Positions 12,001-19,367 of a DNA stretch of 64,000 nt are shown here, piece by piece. A program made the position numbers and the translations under genes. The notes beneath the pieces were generated by a model. The model was not told the DNA's origin and did no database searches. It worked only from the letters and a program-made list of their open reading frames with translations. How positions within the stretch are numbered: position 1 is the first letter of the stretch; every line of letters begins with the position of its first letter. The DNA comes from Azospirillum brasilense (lineage in GTDB: Bacteria; Pseudomonadota; Alphaproteobacteria; Azospirillales; Azospirillaceae), in assembly GCF_007827815.1 (NCBI RefSeq), contig NZ_VITH01000003.1, positions 310,001 through 374,000 of the forward strand, in the 5' to 3' direction.

Positions 12001-15000
12001 GACAGGGTGACGGAGGACGCCGCGATGGCCCCGCCACCCGACATGGTGATCGTGGAGTTCTCCCCGCCGCCCGCCGTCGTCAGGCTGACCGAGCCGCCGG
12101 TGGCGACGATCTCGGAAACCACGATGTGCTTCTTGCCGGAGAAGCTGAAGTTGCTGTTGCCCGCACCCGTGATGTCGATCGTGTTCGTGGTGCCGTTGTC
12201 GGCCAGCGAGTAGATCTGGGAACCGGTGCTGCCGATCGAGAAGGTGCTCGCGGTCGAAGAGCTGACAGTGCTGTTCGTGCTGGCGATCGCCAGGCTGTTG
12301 AAGGCACGCCCGTTGTTGTCGACGTAAATGTTCCGCCCGGCGGTCAGCGACAGGTCGCCGGTGTCGAGGTTGATGGCCCCGTAGAGGGTCGAATCGCCGA
12401 TGGAGGAGCTGGTTCCCGCCTCCAGCGACACCTTGCCGGCGGTGATCTTGCTGCCGTTGCCGGTGTTGGTGACGCCGCTGGACGAGACGATGGCGACGCT
12501 GCCGCCGGACCCGACGTTGACGGTGCCGACCTTGACCGCGCGCGACGAATTGAAGGCGAAGTTCAGCGCCGTGCTGCTGGTGACCGTCTGGATCGTGGAC
12601 TGCGACGAGCTGTCCGACAGGGTGAAGACCTGCCCGTTGACCGTGGTGATCCCGATCGTGCCGCCGGAGTAGGAGCCGCGCGTCAGCGTCAGGTCGGTCA
12701 ACGCCATCGTGTTGGTGATGCCGATGGACCCGCCCGTCGTGACCGACAGGTTCGCCGTCGCCAGGTTCAGCGCGCTGGTGCTGCCGACGCCTCCGTTGGC
12801 GCTCAGGATGACCTTGCCGGCGGCGATGAGCGTCGCGCTGTTCGAATCGTCCTGGATGTTGCCGTTGGTGTTCGTCAGCGTGACCGTTCCGGTGCCGCTG
12901 TTGGCGTTGACCGATCCGACGGTCATGGTTCCGCTGGACTGCGTGACGCTGATGTCGCCGCCCGCCGTCAGGCTGTTCAGCGCGACCGCGTTCCCGCCCG
13001 TCAGGCCGAGCCACAGGGAGCCGCCGGCATTGGCCACCACCGTACCGCCCCTGACGGTGAGGGCGTTGGACGCGGAGCCGATGTCCTTCCCGGCGGTGAG
13101 GGTCACCGTTCCGGTGTCGCCACCACGCAATGTGGCGCTGTTCGGGTTCAGGATCGACCCGTGGGTCGCTGTCACCGTGATGTCGCTGCTGGCGCTGGAC
13201 GAGAAGCCGGAGCCGAAGGCGATGTCGCCCCAGGTCGCCGTCACCACGATGGGGTTATTGGCGGCGCTGAAGAAGCGGCTGCCCAGCGTGACGAGGTTCT
13301 TCTGGTTGCTGACGCCCGTCGAGGTCGGCAAGGTGACGTAAATGCCGCCGTCCGACGCACGGGCGTTCAGGACGGGGGTGACGACGTCGAGATATTCGGT
13401 GCCCGTGCCGCTGCCGATGGCCTTGCTGGCGACCAGATTGACCGAGCCGGCCAGAACCACCGTGGTCTTCGAGCCGTCGTCCAGGATGGAGCCGTTCGTC
13501 GTCTCGGCGTTGAAGATGCTGTAGGTTTCGCTGGGCGAAGGCGTGCCGTTGTCGGGAAGGACGCCGTTCTTGTAGGTCAGATCGACCCGGCCCAGCCGGA
13601 TGTCGCGGTCACCCTTGAAGGAGAAGATCTGGCCGGTGGTGTCGACCAGCGTGCGCAGCAGATAGCCGTTGGTGGCGTCGTCGGTCAGGTCGAAGATGAA
13701 GTTCGGCGCGGTGATCGTGTAGCCGTTCACCACCGTCGTGTCGGCATGGGTGCTGGTGACGGTCAGCTCCGCCATGTCGGACAGGTTGGTGACGTGCAGG
13801 TCGCCGCCGGTGGTCAGCGTCAGCTTCGTGGCGTTGAGCCCCAGCGGAGCGGAGACGTCGCCCAGGCTGCCCGACGCGGCGCTCAGCGTCACGGTGTCGG
13901 CGTCGATCCGCGTGTTCACGCTGCCGTCGTCGCGGATGCTGCCGGTGGTGGAGGTCAGCGTGACCTTGCCGCCCACCCCCACCGTGGCCAGATCGCCGAC
14001 GATCAGGTCGATGTCGCTGTTGAAGCTGAGGGTCGACAGCTTCGGGCTGCCGATCGCTTCCAGAATGGTCGCGGTGCCGTTGTCGCCGACCACGAAGTTG
14101 AAGTATTCGGAGGTCAGGTCCAGCGCGTTGGCGGCCCCGCCGACATGGCGGTTGGTGATCGCCAGGCCGGTCAGGATCACACCGCTGTTGTCGAGATACA
14201 GATCCCCGACGTTGCTCAGCGTCAGAGACCCCGTCGAGGTGCGCAGATGGGTGGCGGAGCTGCCGATGGCCCCGTCCGTGGTCAGGCTGATGATGCCGGC
14301 GGACAGCCGGTTGCCGGCGTCCTTGCCCAGGATCGCGCCGCCGGTCGCCGTCACGGAGATCCCGCCGGAGTTCGACGCCTTGATGGTTCCCAGCGTGGCG
14401 GCGCCGCCGGTGACGGTGAGCGAGACCGACGTGCCGGTGGAGGTGATGTTGTCCACGGTCACGGCGCCGGTCTGCATGACCGTGACGTTGCCCGCGTTGT
14501 TGGTGACCGTCAGCCGCTTCGCCGCGGTGTTCACCGTCACGGCGGAGGTGTTGCCCCCGGCGGCGAGGGTGACGTTGTCGCCGGTGATCGTGCCGGACAG
14601 GGCGGAGATGCTGCCGTTGGCGGTCGTGAGGGTGACGTCGCCGTTGGCCCCGGCATTGACCGTGGTCGCGGTGATGTCCGACGCCGCGCCGTTCGCCGTG
14701 ACGGCGATGGTGCTGGTTCCGTTGGCGCTGGTGATCGTCCCGATGGCGGTGGTGCCGCCGGTGGTGATGGCGACGTCGCCGTTGGTCGAGACGATGGAGC
14801 CCAGCACCGCCGAACCCGACGTCGTCAGGAAGACGCCGCCCGCGCCGGAGGTGGCGTCGATGTTGTAGGAGCTGGCGGTCAGGGCCGTGCCGCTGGTGCC
14901 GACGCTGCCGGCGGCGTTCAGGACCAGGCTGTAGGAGCTGATGGTGGTCGAGGCGTCGGCGTCGTTCAGGATGCTGCCGCCGCTGCTGGTCAGGGTCAGC

Positions 15001-17591
15001 GTGTTGCTGCCGACGGACACCGCGCCGACCGTCAGGTCGCCGGAGGCGGTCACGAAGGTGCCGCCGCTGGTGGTCACGCTGGTCAGCGCCAGAGCCCCGG
15101 CGTTCGACAGATGCAGGCCGCCGCTGCCGGCCGTGGCCGTCAGGCTGGCGCCGGCGGTGTTCAGCGCCTGCAGCGACGTGCCGATGCCGCCGTTGCTGCC
15201 CGACGAGCCTTTGGCCGTCAGCGTCAGCGCGCCGCCGGTCAGCAGGCTCGCGCCCGTGCCGGTGATGTTGCCGGCGGTGCTGGCCAGCGCGACGGCCCCC
15301 GTTCCGGCGCTGACCGTGCCGACCTGGATGTTGCGGTCGCTGGTGAAGGCGAAGCTGTTCAGGCCGCCGGTCTGGCCGACCGTGTCGAGCGCGGTGGTGC
15401 CGGCCGAATCGGTGACGGTGAAGGTCAGGCCCGTGGAGGCCACGAAGAACTGGCTGTCGACCCCGGCCGCCCGGTGCGTGCTGGTGACGGAGAGGTCGGT
15501 CAGCGTCCGGTCGTTGGTGACGAACAGGTTGCCGCCGGTGACCAGGGAGAGCTGGGTGCTGCTGGTCGACACCGCCGCGCCGGTGGCGCCGATGTCGCCG
15601 CCGGCGGTCAGGGTGACCGGGCCGCCGACGATCCGGCCGGCGTCCAGCGCGCTCAGCGAGCCGCTCTCGGCCTTGACGGAGACCGCGCCGGCGGCGCCCG
15701 AGGCCGGCGTGGTGTCGATCAGGTTGGCGAGCTGGACGTTGTTGGTGGCCGTCAGCCGCACCGCGCCGCCGCGGGTCGTCAGCTTCCCGATGTTGGTCAG
15801 GTTGCTGGCCATGCCGTTGGCTTCCAGCACGATGTCGCCGCCGTTGGTGCGGATCTCGTAGCTGGCGTCGGTGAAGGCGATACCGCTGGAGGTCAGCGAC
15901 CGCAGGGTGAAGCTGTGGCCCGTCGTGGTCTGGAGGTCGAGGCTGGTCTCCACCGTGATGAGGCCCGACGCCTCCAGCACGATGTTCGCATTGCCGGCGA
16001 TGCTCTCCAGCACCTGCTTCGACACCGTGTTGACGTTGTCGCCGGTGCCCTGGTTGGGGTCGTTGACGCCGATCGTGCCGTCCGCCGCGGCGCCGTTCTG
16101 GCTGCCCCCGGCGGAGCTGACGATGCGCAGGCTTTCCGGGTCGAGCAGGAAGGTGCCGGCCGCACCCTTGGGTGCTGTCAGGTCGACGCTGCCGGTCAGC
16201 GTGATGTCCTTGTGGCTGGACACCTCGGCGAAGCCGCCGTCGCCACCCTCGGCGCCGCCCCGGGCGGAGATTTTACCGGCGTGCCTTGTGCTTTTCTGCG
16301 ACAGCACCGTCACGCTGCCGCCCTTGCCGGACTTCACGGCATCGGCGGACAGGGTGGCACCGGCCTCGACCGTCGCCTTGTCCGACCAGGTGCCGGAGCG
16401 GCCCGTCTTGCTGCCGATGGCGACCTCGCCGCCGCCCTTGCTGCCGGAGGCGTCGACGCGGGCGTTCTTCTTGACGACGATCTCGGCACCGGTGGCGACG
16501 ACGGTGCCGCCGGTCTGCCCCTCCCCGCGCCCGCTGGCGTCGACGGTGCCGCCGATGGTGACCTTGCCGCTGTCGCCGCCCGACAGGACGATCTTGCCGT
16601 TGGCGCTGCCGACCGAGGTGGCCTTGATGACGCCGTCGGTGTTGATGACGTTGTCGATCACGCCCTTCACGGCGCGCGCCGACAGTGTGACGCTGCCGCC
16701 CTCGGCGGCGATCTCGCCGGAATTGACGACCAGCGCCGCGACCGGCTTGCCGTCCGCGTCCTTCGCCACCGTCTTGACGGCGGAGCTGGCGTCGAAGCTG
16801 ATCAGCCCGTCGCCGTGGAAGTCGAGCGTGAAGGTCTCGGCGCCGCCCAGCGCGACCTTGCCCAGCTTGGCGCGGATGACGCCGGAGTTGCGGACGTGCG
16901 GGGCCACCAGGGCGGCCAGGCCGCTGTCCTTGACGGTGATGTCGCCCTCGTTCACCACCATGGCGTTCGGCTTGGTGGAGGCTTGGTCGAACTGGTACTT
17001 GCCCGCCATGAAGTTGGCGTCGGAGATGTTGGCGGTGGTCGCCACCAGCCCGCCGACGTCCACCTTCGCCCCGGCGCCGATCACCACGCCGTTGGGGTTG
17101 ACCAGCATGACCGTGCCGTTGGCCGACAGGCTGCCCATGATCTTGGACGGGTCGGCGCCGGTGACCCGGTTCAGCGTGACGCTGGCGGCCGAGGGCTGCT
17201 GGAAGGTGACCTTCTCACCGGCGTCGATGCTGAAGGACTTCCAGTTGATGATGGCTTTGTCGGTGGACTGCAGGATCTCCATCGACTTCGGGGTCGACGA
17301 CTGGATGGTCGCAGCACCCGCGGTGACGGTGCCCTCCAGCGGGTTGGCGTAGGCCGCGCCCGCGAACAGGGTGGACAGCGCCACGCCGATCACGCTGCGC
17401 AGCGCCAGCCGCGCGAAGTCGATGCCGCCCCGGGCCTTCGCCGCGCGGCGCTGGCGCCGGGTGCCGCCGCCGCGCTGCGGCGCCTCCGTCGCGGACGACA
17501 GCAGCAGCCGCTGGCGCAGCGTCTGGCGGTGACGGCGCGCGCCGGGGATCTCGGTGAAGCCGGAGGTGGTGGTGACGTTGCCCTTGCCCAT
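1..17591 (-). CDS. Giant two-partner secretion exoprotein TpsA (filamentous hemagglutinin-like), 3' end outside window
   Basis: The reading frame is open from an ATG at 17591 to the left edge, giving more than 5,860 residues without a stop. The first ~82 residues form a long, Arg-rich leader with a hydrophobic stretch ending in AGAAYA, a likely signal peptidase site. Next comes the secretion domain of the TPS/Haemagg_act family, with the family hallmarks NPNGVVIG and GLVATT near residues 150-170. The rest is low-complexity, Gly/Thr/Ser/Val/Ala-rich beta-helix-type sequence, including an array of ~92-residue repeats. The stop of the transporter gene TpsB lies 21 bases upstream, so the two are probably cotranscribed. 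By family knowledge TpsB exports TpsA to the cell surface, where it acts in adhesion, aggregation or contact. The function of this particular protein is unknown. The C-terminus is not visible, so a toxin or anchoring tail cannot be judged. Confidence 0.93.
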   Translation of the reverse strand, partial: MGKGNVTTTSGFTEIPGARRHRQTLRQRLLLSSATEAPQRGGGTRRQRRAAKARGGIDFARLALRSVIGVALSTLFAGAAYANPLEGTVTAGAATIQSSTPKSMEILQSTDKAIINWKSFSIDAGEKVTFQQPSAASVTLNRVTGADPSKIMGSLSANGTVMLVNPNGVVIGAGAKVDVGGLVATTANISDANFMAGKYQFDQASTKPNAMVVNEGDITVKDSGLAALVAPHVRNSGVIRAKLGKVALGGAETFTLDFHGDGLISFDASSAVKTVAKDADGKPVAALVVNSGEIAAEGGSVTLSARAVKGVIDNVINTDGVIKATSVGSANGKIVLSGGDSGKVTIGGTVDASGRGEGQTGGTVVATGAEIVVKKNARVDASGSKGGGEVAIGSKTGRSGTWSDKATVEAGATLSADAVKSGKGGSVTVLSQKSTRHAGKISARGGAEGGDGGFAEVSSHKDITLTGSVDLTAPKGAAGTFLLDPESLRIVSSAGGSQNGAAADGTIGVNDPNQGTGDNVNTVSKQVLESIAGNANIVLEASGLITVETSLDLQTTTGHSFTLRSLTSSGIAFTDASYEIRTNGGDIVLEANGMASNLTNIGKLTTRGGAVRLTATNNVQLANLIDTTPASGAAGAVSVKAESGSLSALDAGRIVGGPVTLTAGGDIGATGAAVSTSSTQLSLVTGGNLFVTNDRTLTDLSVTSTHRAAGVDSQFFVASTGLTFTVTDSAGTTALDTVGQTGGLNSFAFTSDRNIQVGTVSAGTGAVALASTAGNITGTGASLLTGGALTLTAKGSSGSNGGIGTSLQALNTAGASLTATAGSGGLHLSNAGALALTSVTTSGGTFVTASGDLTVGAVSVGSNTLTLTSSGGSILNDADASTTISSYSLVLNAAGSVGTSGTALTASSYNIDATSGAGGVFLTTSGSAVLGSIVSTNGDVAITTGGTTAIGTITSANGTSTIAVTANGAASDITATTVNAGANGDVTLTTANGSISALSGTITGDNVTLAAGGNTSAVTVNTAAKRLTVTNNAGNVTVMQTGAVTVDNITSTGTSVSLTVTGGAATLGTIKASNSGGISVTATGGAILGKDAGNRLSAGIISLTTDGAIGSSATHLRTSTGSLTLSNVGDLYLDNSGVILTGLAITNRHVGGAANALDLTSEYFNFVVGDNGTATILEAIGSPKLSTLSFNSDIDLIVGDLATVGVGGKVTLTSTTGSIRDDGSVNTRIDADTVTLSAASGSLGDVSAPLGLNATKLTLTTGGDLHVTNLSDMAELTVTSTHADTTVVNGYTITAPNFIFDLTDDATNGYLLRTLVDTTGQIFSFKGDRDIRLGRVDLTYKNGVLPDNGTPSPSETYSIFNAETTNGSILDDGSKTTVVLAGSVNLVASKAIGSGTGTEYLDVVTPVLNARASDGGIYVTLPTSTGVSNQKNLVTLGSRFFSAANNPIVVTATWGDIAFGSGFSSSASSDITVTATHGSILNPNSATLRGGDTGTVTLTAGKDIGSASNALTVRGGTVVANAGGSLWLGLTGGNAVALNSLTAGGDISVTQSSGTMTVGSVNANSGTGTVTLTNTNGNIQDDSNSATLIAAGKVILSANGGVGSTSALNLATANLSVTTGGSIGITNTMALTDLTLTRGSYSGGTIGITTVNGQVFTLSDSSSQSTIQTVTSSTALNFAFNSSRAVKVGTVNVGSGGSVAIVSSSGVTNTGNGSKITAGKVSLEAGTSSSIGDSTLYGAINLDTGDLSLTAGRNIYVDNNGRAFNSLAIASTNSTVSSSTASTFSIGSTGSQIYSLADNGTTNTIDITGAGNSNFSFSGKKHIVVSEIVATGGSVSLTTAGGGENSTITMSGGGAIAASSVTLSANGTGTNGGSIGTSTRAVKTSASSLTLVSNGDLYINNSNTALTALDVTVTHKTSTATGTYQFNALGSNRSFTVTEANGIQTLALSTPSNGSMNLRYSVDRGIVAGTIDAGTSSTGSVALISTGSASGASGGPSINGSGTITAGSVSLTATGGSGNVGGTNQVQTSTQKLSIASGGNVAVSNNTTLTDLTLDFRHNKSGGGTNTYSISSTGLTASFSDATTQEGLTVTNVTQSGLKLNISNDKALRIAKIDVGNSGTVDLTANAGTSAINASNSSGAAITAGSLTLKATSVGHTNGSGSYFTTQVGTLSANLTGSLTLSNTGTLTLKDVKAGSSADIKVTSNGSLLQSGTKPLSADRVTLTVEGGSIGASGTPLLTETRTLQVTAGRNVYLTNSADLHALSLDVRHASTGAQNVYDIRSEALTFALTDTNTGSQYTLGNVVDASGLDFSFKSDNSVALGTINGGLARNVTIETTGTGKDILSNGSSMVTAGTVTLTATGGIGQAGSSSNHIATLADTLALTTATDAFVDNGKDLTGLSLTSSRTTGAGTYQITAPQLVFTMTDDGTTTTLSNLTDTTGLAFKLNTQHALSIGTLNVQNWGTVDLTSAGAITGAASANAGNPANRITAGTATLSSGGGIGSSSNNIHLSASSATFNVKGDLYVESDTRIGTLKIKSALSTINDRTYSLTSVNRAGAAIALSGMESSAQAVLVSLNDADGVRFSFDSHRKLSIGGLDVGKTGTLTLNAAPGIVGVGHSTLKINAGIASLTASSGAVGKTGGEFIAVTAGNLTVKANDGAVINLRGSTYIDEMVMGGALTLNNSIGDIALGSISMNGANAYINNQGGSILSGTISGSNLVNLTATGSIGNVTAIATQANSTSTTLTASAAGSIAVSESKSLIAQSVVSTGGGAIKLSTGSTGAGLLTAGTITTTGSVSLTSGDGSIDASNGNLVSGGSVELSAINGGIAATGSTLNVATTDLTIKTPGTFKVADTLDLAKLTIDRTPSTGTATAGTMSLTATNLNWNVTDSGGVTTFTTLTDSTGLDFTFKAPGAIAIGTVNTGASSTVSLTATGNSATAGSITAVNNSSTITAGSLKLDAQKKTNEQGNSSSIGTSATALGMNVSSLTASSGSGGLFVKNAAGLNLSSITTGGALTVIAAAGDLTVSNLSYDSSKALTLTATAGRILSGGSSLSLGSGSATLTAGTGIGTADSAFKVTTSSTGALTTNVTGTGGVYLNIAGSLTGGLTAAVQNGPVVVTSSGNITLTNVAIATDAAGNSIAVTSTGGSITAGTVTAGANNGSVTLSATGNGGKILAANGGSAVTGKTVVLNAKAGIGTSSARVGVGGAQVQANGGSGDIYLSTTGATALAYAATTGGKIDVLAGDRLQVVSASTGGGAITIASTAVDADIIVGGINAGSGAVTLSSTGGGVYDDGLAETRIVGGSVSLTGGKGVGTSSRSVQTTTGGLTLASATGSVYVTDDTAAGVAVASATASSGSVTIGSAGTMTVQSVSANTTSGAVALTAAGSILGSGNGTHVTGHSASLTATGGSIGTVIDAATGAGTPIKMNVSSLTGLTANGSTPVISVDNINSAALTLGNNLVTLGTGGSAYIRTAGNLDASAGLSMTSGNLLLQSGGVLTLPTAAINLGTGALTLKGATDVVAAGASPRSLSITAGSLTFASGSSGGNTTLNTTVGTIDASLTGSGKNLTVNNTGTLTAATLGANGTVTASSSTGMTATSVTGVGTVSLTATTGDLTVGTVNAGTNGTINLSAAGGSLLTGNGTSLTGGALNLTSNTGIGTSSTAFTSGIANISAMVTGTGGIYLAGTSFNLGNLSTTNGDIAVTASGAISDGNATTGITAGGSGTISLVSTGGAVALTKAVSSTGPDDTRASVTVQGTTIALGTVTTTGTQTYTGNTTLGGALSGKSVTVTGNLTLSGANRTVTATGGDLSVTGTLNGGGYGATLNAAQGGVTLGGAASNLSSLSATAGTIDLRAVTTAGAQTYTGATSLQGAYATGNGAFTVTGATTLAGGTTVNSGSGNVLFSGTVNGANSLVITSSGATQFTGTVGGTTALTTLTIDAGGTSSVKSVTTTGAQTYSGTVTLDGTYTTGAVFSAIGAVTLAGNTTVDGTSSVVFMSTVDGAYALAVNNKGMAQFNGTVGGTTALASLTTDAGGTSSVKSVTTTGAQTYNDAVTLDGTYSTGSGAFTANAATTLAGATTVNGGAVLFAGTVDGAQSLVINSKAATQFTGTVGGMTALASLTTDAGGTSSLKSVTTTGAQTYNDAVTLNGTYTTGGAFTANGAATLAGDTTVNGGSAVLFAGTVDGGYALAVNNKSTTTFAGTVGGTTALASLTTDSAGTSSLKSVTTSGAQTYNDAVTLDGTYTGGTVTTNAATTLGGATTVNAGTATFNGTVNGAQALTIAGTGTAQFNAAVGGMTALASLTTNAGATVSFLNVATTGAQTHGAATTLNGTYTTGGAFTTNGAVTLAGDTTVNGGSAVLFAGAVDGGHALAVNNKSTTTFSGTVGGTTALASLTTDATGTSSLKSVTTTGAQTYNDAVTLDGTYTGGSFTANGAATLAGDTTVNGGSVLFAGTVDGAQSLVINSKGTTTFSGTVGGTTALASLTTDATGTSSLKSVTTTGAQTYNDAVTLDGTYTGGSFTANGAATLAGDTTVNGGSSVLFAGTVDGAQSLVINSKGTTTFAGTVGGTTALASLTTDAGGTTSLRNVVTTGVQTYNDAVTLHGLYSAGNAFTVNGAASLAGDTTVYGGSAVLFAGTVDGAHALAVNNKSTTTFSGAVGGTTALASLTTDSGSASLKSVTTTGAQTYNNTVTLDGTYTGGTVTTNAAATLGGATTVNAGTATFNGTVNGAQALTIAGTGTAQFNAAVGGTMALASLTTNAGATVSLLNVATTGAQTHNAATTLNGTYTSVNSPITFNGATTLGGATTVDAGYGTITFNGTVNGTVNGAQALTATSTGAMVFNAAVGGTTALASLTTGTGYTSLVNVTTAGDQSYGGETSLMGSYATGNGAFTVAGPVTLAGTTTVDAGSGAVIFNGTVNGAQALTINGSGATQFNAAVGNTTALASLTTDADGSTSLKSVTTSGAQTYNDAVTLNGTYTSADSAITFNGATTLAGTTTVDAGYGTITFNGTVNGAQALTATSTGAMVFNAAVGGTTALASLTTGTGYTSLVNVTTAGDQSYGGETSLMGSYATGNGAFTVAGPVTLAGTTTVDAGSGAVTFNGTVNGAQALTINGSGATQFNAAVGNTTALASLTTDADGSTSLKAVTTSGAQTYNDAATLDGAYQAGTVFTAAKAVTLGGDSRITGTGGIVLASTVDGGRALTLTSGSGDILLGGAVGGTSRLGALAINGGGTTTVTGAVKAASLATDATGITILNGGSVDTTGVQSYADAVTLGTDTVLTGTQVSLSGGIDAAEAGRQGLTIAGNAALTGTLGTRQALAALTVGGETLLTGATAVTSGAQAYGGAVRLAGAPSVLTGIGITFAGTLDGGQALTVTSGTGDAVFAGTVGGTERLGALAVNSAGQTRFAQSVRAASVVTDVAGTLALNGGSVDTTGTQTYGERAVLGTDTRLTGGTVVLAGGLDAATRGGQGLTIAGNAVITGAVGGTQALSRLSVTGTAALNGGAVTTVAEQSFGGAVTLGTDTVLTGGTVSLLNGGSAASAGGQGLTVEGDAVLAGVFGETGALRQIAVSGGTRLDGATITTTGAQRFGGALTVAAASALSSTGGDLVFGGTVDSANRSALSLDGASIRASGDIGASGLMGDVTVRTSGGVFYDGAVTVRSLTQTTGGESRFAKALTATGTDGLRLTGAGFTFGAAVNSAGSLALVTTDAAGTVTFGRDATVVTEGGFTQSGGSGIVLPASITAKTGPITLGAVASLPDGQASIAAGGPITMAGLQGKATMLTMASDGGALLIGQEIGTALQKIDVLSLTVPKAGSARMFGNVAGKTDALAASAIDSPLRAAPYFINNTPWGPTEQVS
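2100..6290 (-). repeat. Tandem repeat array inside TpsA, about 15 units of ~275 bp
   Basis: A recurring segment (on the plus strand 'gtaggtctgggc' or close variants, then 'gtcgtcaccgacttcaggctg') starts near 2116, 2398, 2676, 2957, 3234, 3515, 3795, 4069, 4334, 4613, 4883, 5158, 5435, 5710, 5993 and 6266. The period is 265-283 bp, or about 92 residues. In protein terms each unit contains a GAQTYNDAVTLDGTYT-like stretch, a TVNGAQALT-like stretch and an ALASLTT-like stretch. The unit corresponds roughly to residues 3770-5165 of the exoprotein. Length differences between units are multiples of three as far as checked, so the frame is kept. Confidence 0.9.
2111..3213 (-). repeat. Near-identical two-unit duplication (offset 561 bp) within the TpsA repeat array
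   Basis: The stretch ~2111-2640 is repeated at ~2672-3213 with only scattered single-base differences. The offset is 561 bp, exactly 187 codons. The second copy carries an extra 12 bases near 3117-3134, which repeats the residues NGTV in frame. This looks like a recent segmental duplication followed by slippage. Confidence 0.85.
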
Positions 17592-17612
17592 GTCCTGTTT
17601 CCCCCGGCCCTA

Positions 17613-19316
17613 TCAGTATTGCGCAGTGATGTTGAAGAAGACCCGCATGTCCTTGTCGCCCTCGGTCGCGACGCGGCGGGTCAGCGGCTTGTCGATCTCA
17701 AGCGTCGCGAACAGCCGTTCCACGAGGCTGGCGCGCACGCCGCCGCCCACGGAGACCAGCGAATTGCGGCTGTTCTGCTCCAGGCTGGAGCGGTTCCACA
17801 CCTCGCCGCCATCGACGAAGCCGTAGATCTGGACGGCCTGCGCGAAGGCGTTCTCCGGCACCACCGGCGTGTAGCGCAGCTCCAGCGACCCGGCCCAGCC
17901 GCTGTCGCCGGAGATCTCGCCCTCGTCGAAGGCGCGGCCGTAGCTCGGCCCGCCCAGCGCGATCTGCTCGCTGGCCAGCAGCGGCGTGCCGGCGGCCTGC
18001 ATGGTGGCCGTCGCCAGGATGCTGAAGTTGGCCGGCAGCTGCTGCACGCGGGTGATGTCGGCGGTCAGCTTGGTGAAGTCGCTGCGCCCGCGCTCGCGCG
18101 AGGCGTAGGCGGAACCCAGCTTCGTCGCGTCGAGGATGTCCAGCCCCTGGTGCACGAGGCCGCGCACCGCGGTGATGCCGTCCCAGCCGTCCGTCCGGTC
18201 GTAGCTGAAGCCGCCGCGCAGGATGCGCAGGCGGTCGCGGTTGAAGCGGTCGCCGGAAATGTCGGTGTTCACGTCGCGGTATTCGAACTCGCCGACGGCC
18301 CGGAGGTTTTCCAGGCGCGAGCGGATCACCGGATAGCTGAGCGTTCCCACGCCCGCCGCCACCCAGCTTTCCACGTCCAGCGGGTCGAGCGTCAGGCCGG
18401 GCCGCGACTTGGAATAGGAACCGGTGGCGGAGAAGGTCAGCCCGTCGCCGGTCACCAGCGCCTGGTAGCCGGCGCCGACCGACCAGGCCCGCGATGCCGG
18501 CGAGGACACGCGCCCGCTGAGGTTCACCGTGTCGGCGTTCGGCCCGAAGGAGTTCAACGCCGCCGTCGCGGTCGTCTGGGCGGTGCCGAGATAGGGCGTG
18601 TTGCGGTTGCTGACCGACACCAGGGCGTCCACCGCCTTGCGGTCCGTCTTCACCACCACCACCGAGGCGCCGAGCGTGTCCGGCGCCGGCTCCAGGCTGG
18701 CGCGCACGGTCAGGCCGGCAAGGTCGTTCGCCAGGAGAAGGCGGCGCTCGACCTCGGCGACGTTGATCGGCTTGACGCCGCGCAGCGGCTCCACCAGCCG
18801 CTTCACCGCGACGAGCGCCGGGCCGATGTCGTCGGGATAGGTGATGTCGGACACGAAGCCCTCGACCACCTGGAGGCGGAAGGTGCCGTCCTCGATCGTC
18901 TGGGCGGGAACGATGACCCGGCTGGTGATGAAGCCGTCGTTGCGGTAGCGGAACTCGATGTCGTTGGCGATCTTGAACAGGTCCGCCACCGACACCTCGC
19001 GGCCCAGCAGGTCCTGATAGGCGGTCTTCAGGCTGTCCTGGCTGTAGGCGGTGGCGCCCTCGATCGTGACGCCCCGCAGCGTCAGGCGGTAATTCTCGGC
19101 CCCCGCCGGGGCTTCCGCCGCCGGAGCCTTCGGCACGGTCACCGCACCGCCCGGCACGGAGGGCAGCGGCATCACCGGGCGCGGCGCCTCCGGACGGGGT
19201 TCCGCGCCCGAGGGGAGCTGCGCCGGCAACTGTTGAGCGAATGCAGGAGCCACGAATCCAGCAAGAATAGCGCTTGCTGCAACGCACGCCCACCTTGACG
19301 CTTTTTTCTTATCCAT
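17613..19316 (-). CDS. TpsB outer-membrane transporter (ShlB/FhaC/HecB family)
   Basis: This is the outer-membrane pore that exports the adjacent TpsA. From the ATG at 19316 the protein is 567 residues and starts with a clean signal peptide (MDKKKASRW, then a hydrophobic core, cleavage near APAFA). An in-frame ATG at 19367 would add 17 residues and bury the signal, so it is less likely. A Pro-rich linker follows, then POTRA-type sequence (LRGVTIEGATAYSQDSL, DLFKIANDIEFRYRNDGF, FRLQVVEGFV), then a C-terminal region of alternating strands ending in ITAQY. A terminal aromatic residue is typical for outer-membrane beta barrels. It is the first gene of the pair. The ~150 bases before it are markedly AT-rich compared with the surroundings and probably hold the promoter. 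Confidence 0.93.
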   Translation of the reverse strand: MDKKKASRWACVAASAILAGFVAPAFAQQLPAQLPSGAEPRPEAPRPVMPLPSVPGGAVTVPKAPAAEAPAGAENYRLTLRGVTIEGATAYSQDSLKTAYQDLLGREVSVADLFKIANDIEFRYRNDGFITSRVIVPAQTIEDGTFRLQVVEGFVSDITYPDDIGPALVAVKRLVEPLRGVKPINVAEVERRLLLANDLAGLTVRASLEPAPDTLGASVVVVKTDRKAVDALVSVSNRNTPYLGTAQTTATAALNSFGPNADTVNLSGRVSSPASRAWSVGAGYQALVTGDGLTFSATGSYSKSRPGLTLDPLDVESWVAAGVGTLSYPVIRSRLENLRAVGEFEYRDVNTDISGDRFNRDRLRILRGGFSYDRTDGWDGITAVRGLVHQGLDILDATKLGSAYASRERGRSDFTKLTADITRVQQLPANFSILATATMQAAGTPLLASEQIALGGPSYGRAFDEGEISGDSGWAGSLELRYTPVVPENAFAQAVQIYGFVDGGEVWNRSSLEQNSRNSLVSVGGGVRASLVERLFATLEIDKPLTRRVATEGDKDMRVFFNITAQY

Positions 19317-19367
19317 ATCTTTTTTAAGGACAGGGATTGAAGGGGCGGCTTTGGTGGACAAATTCAT

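Noticed and set aside
10785..19298. A 2,837-residue plus-strand open frame across the TpsA/TpsB junction
   Set aside because: It spans two genuine opposite-strand genes and their intergenic gap, with the same shadow composition.
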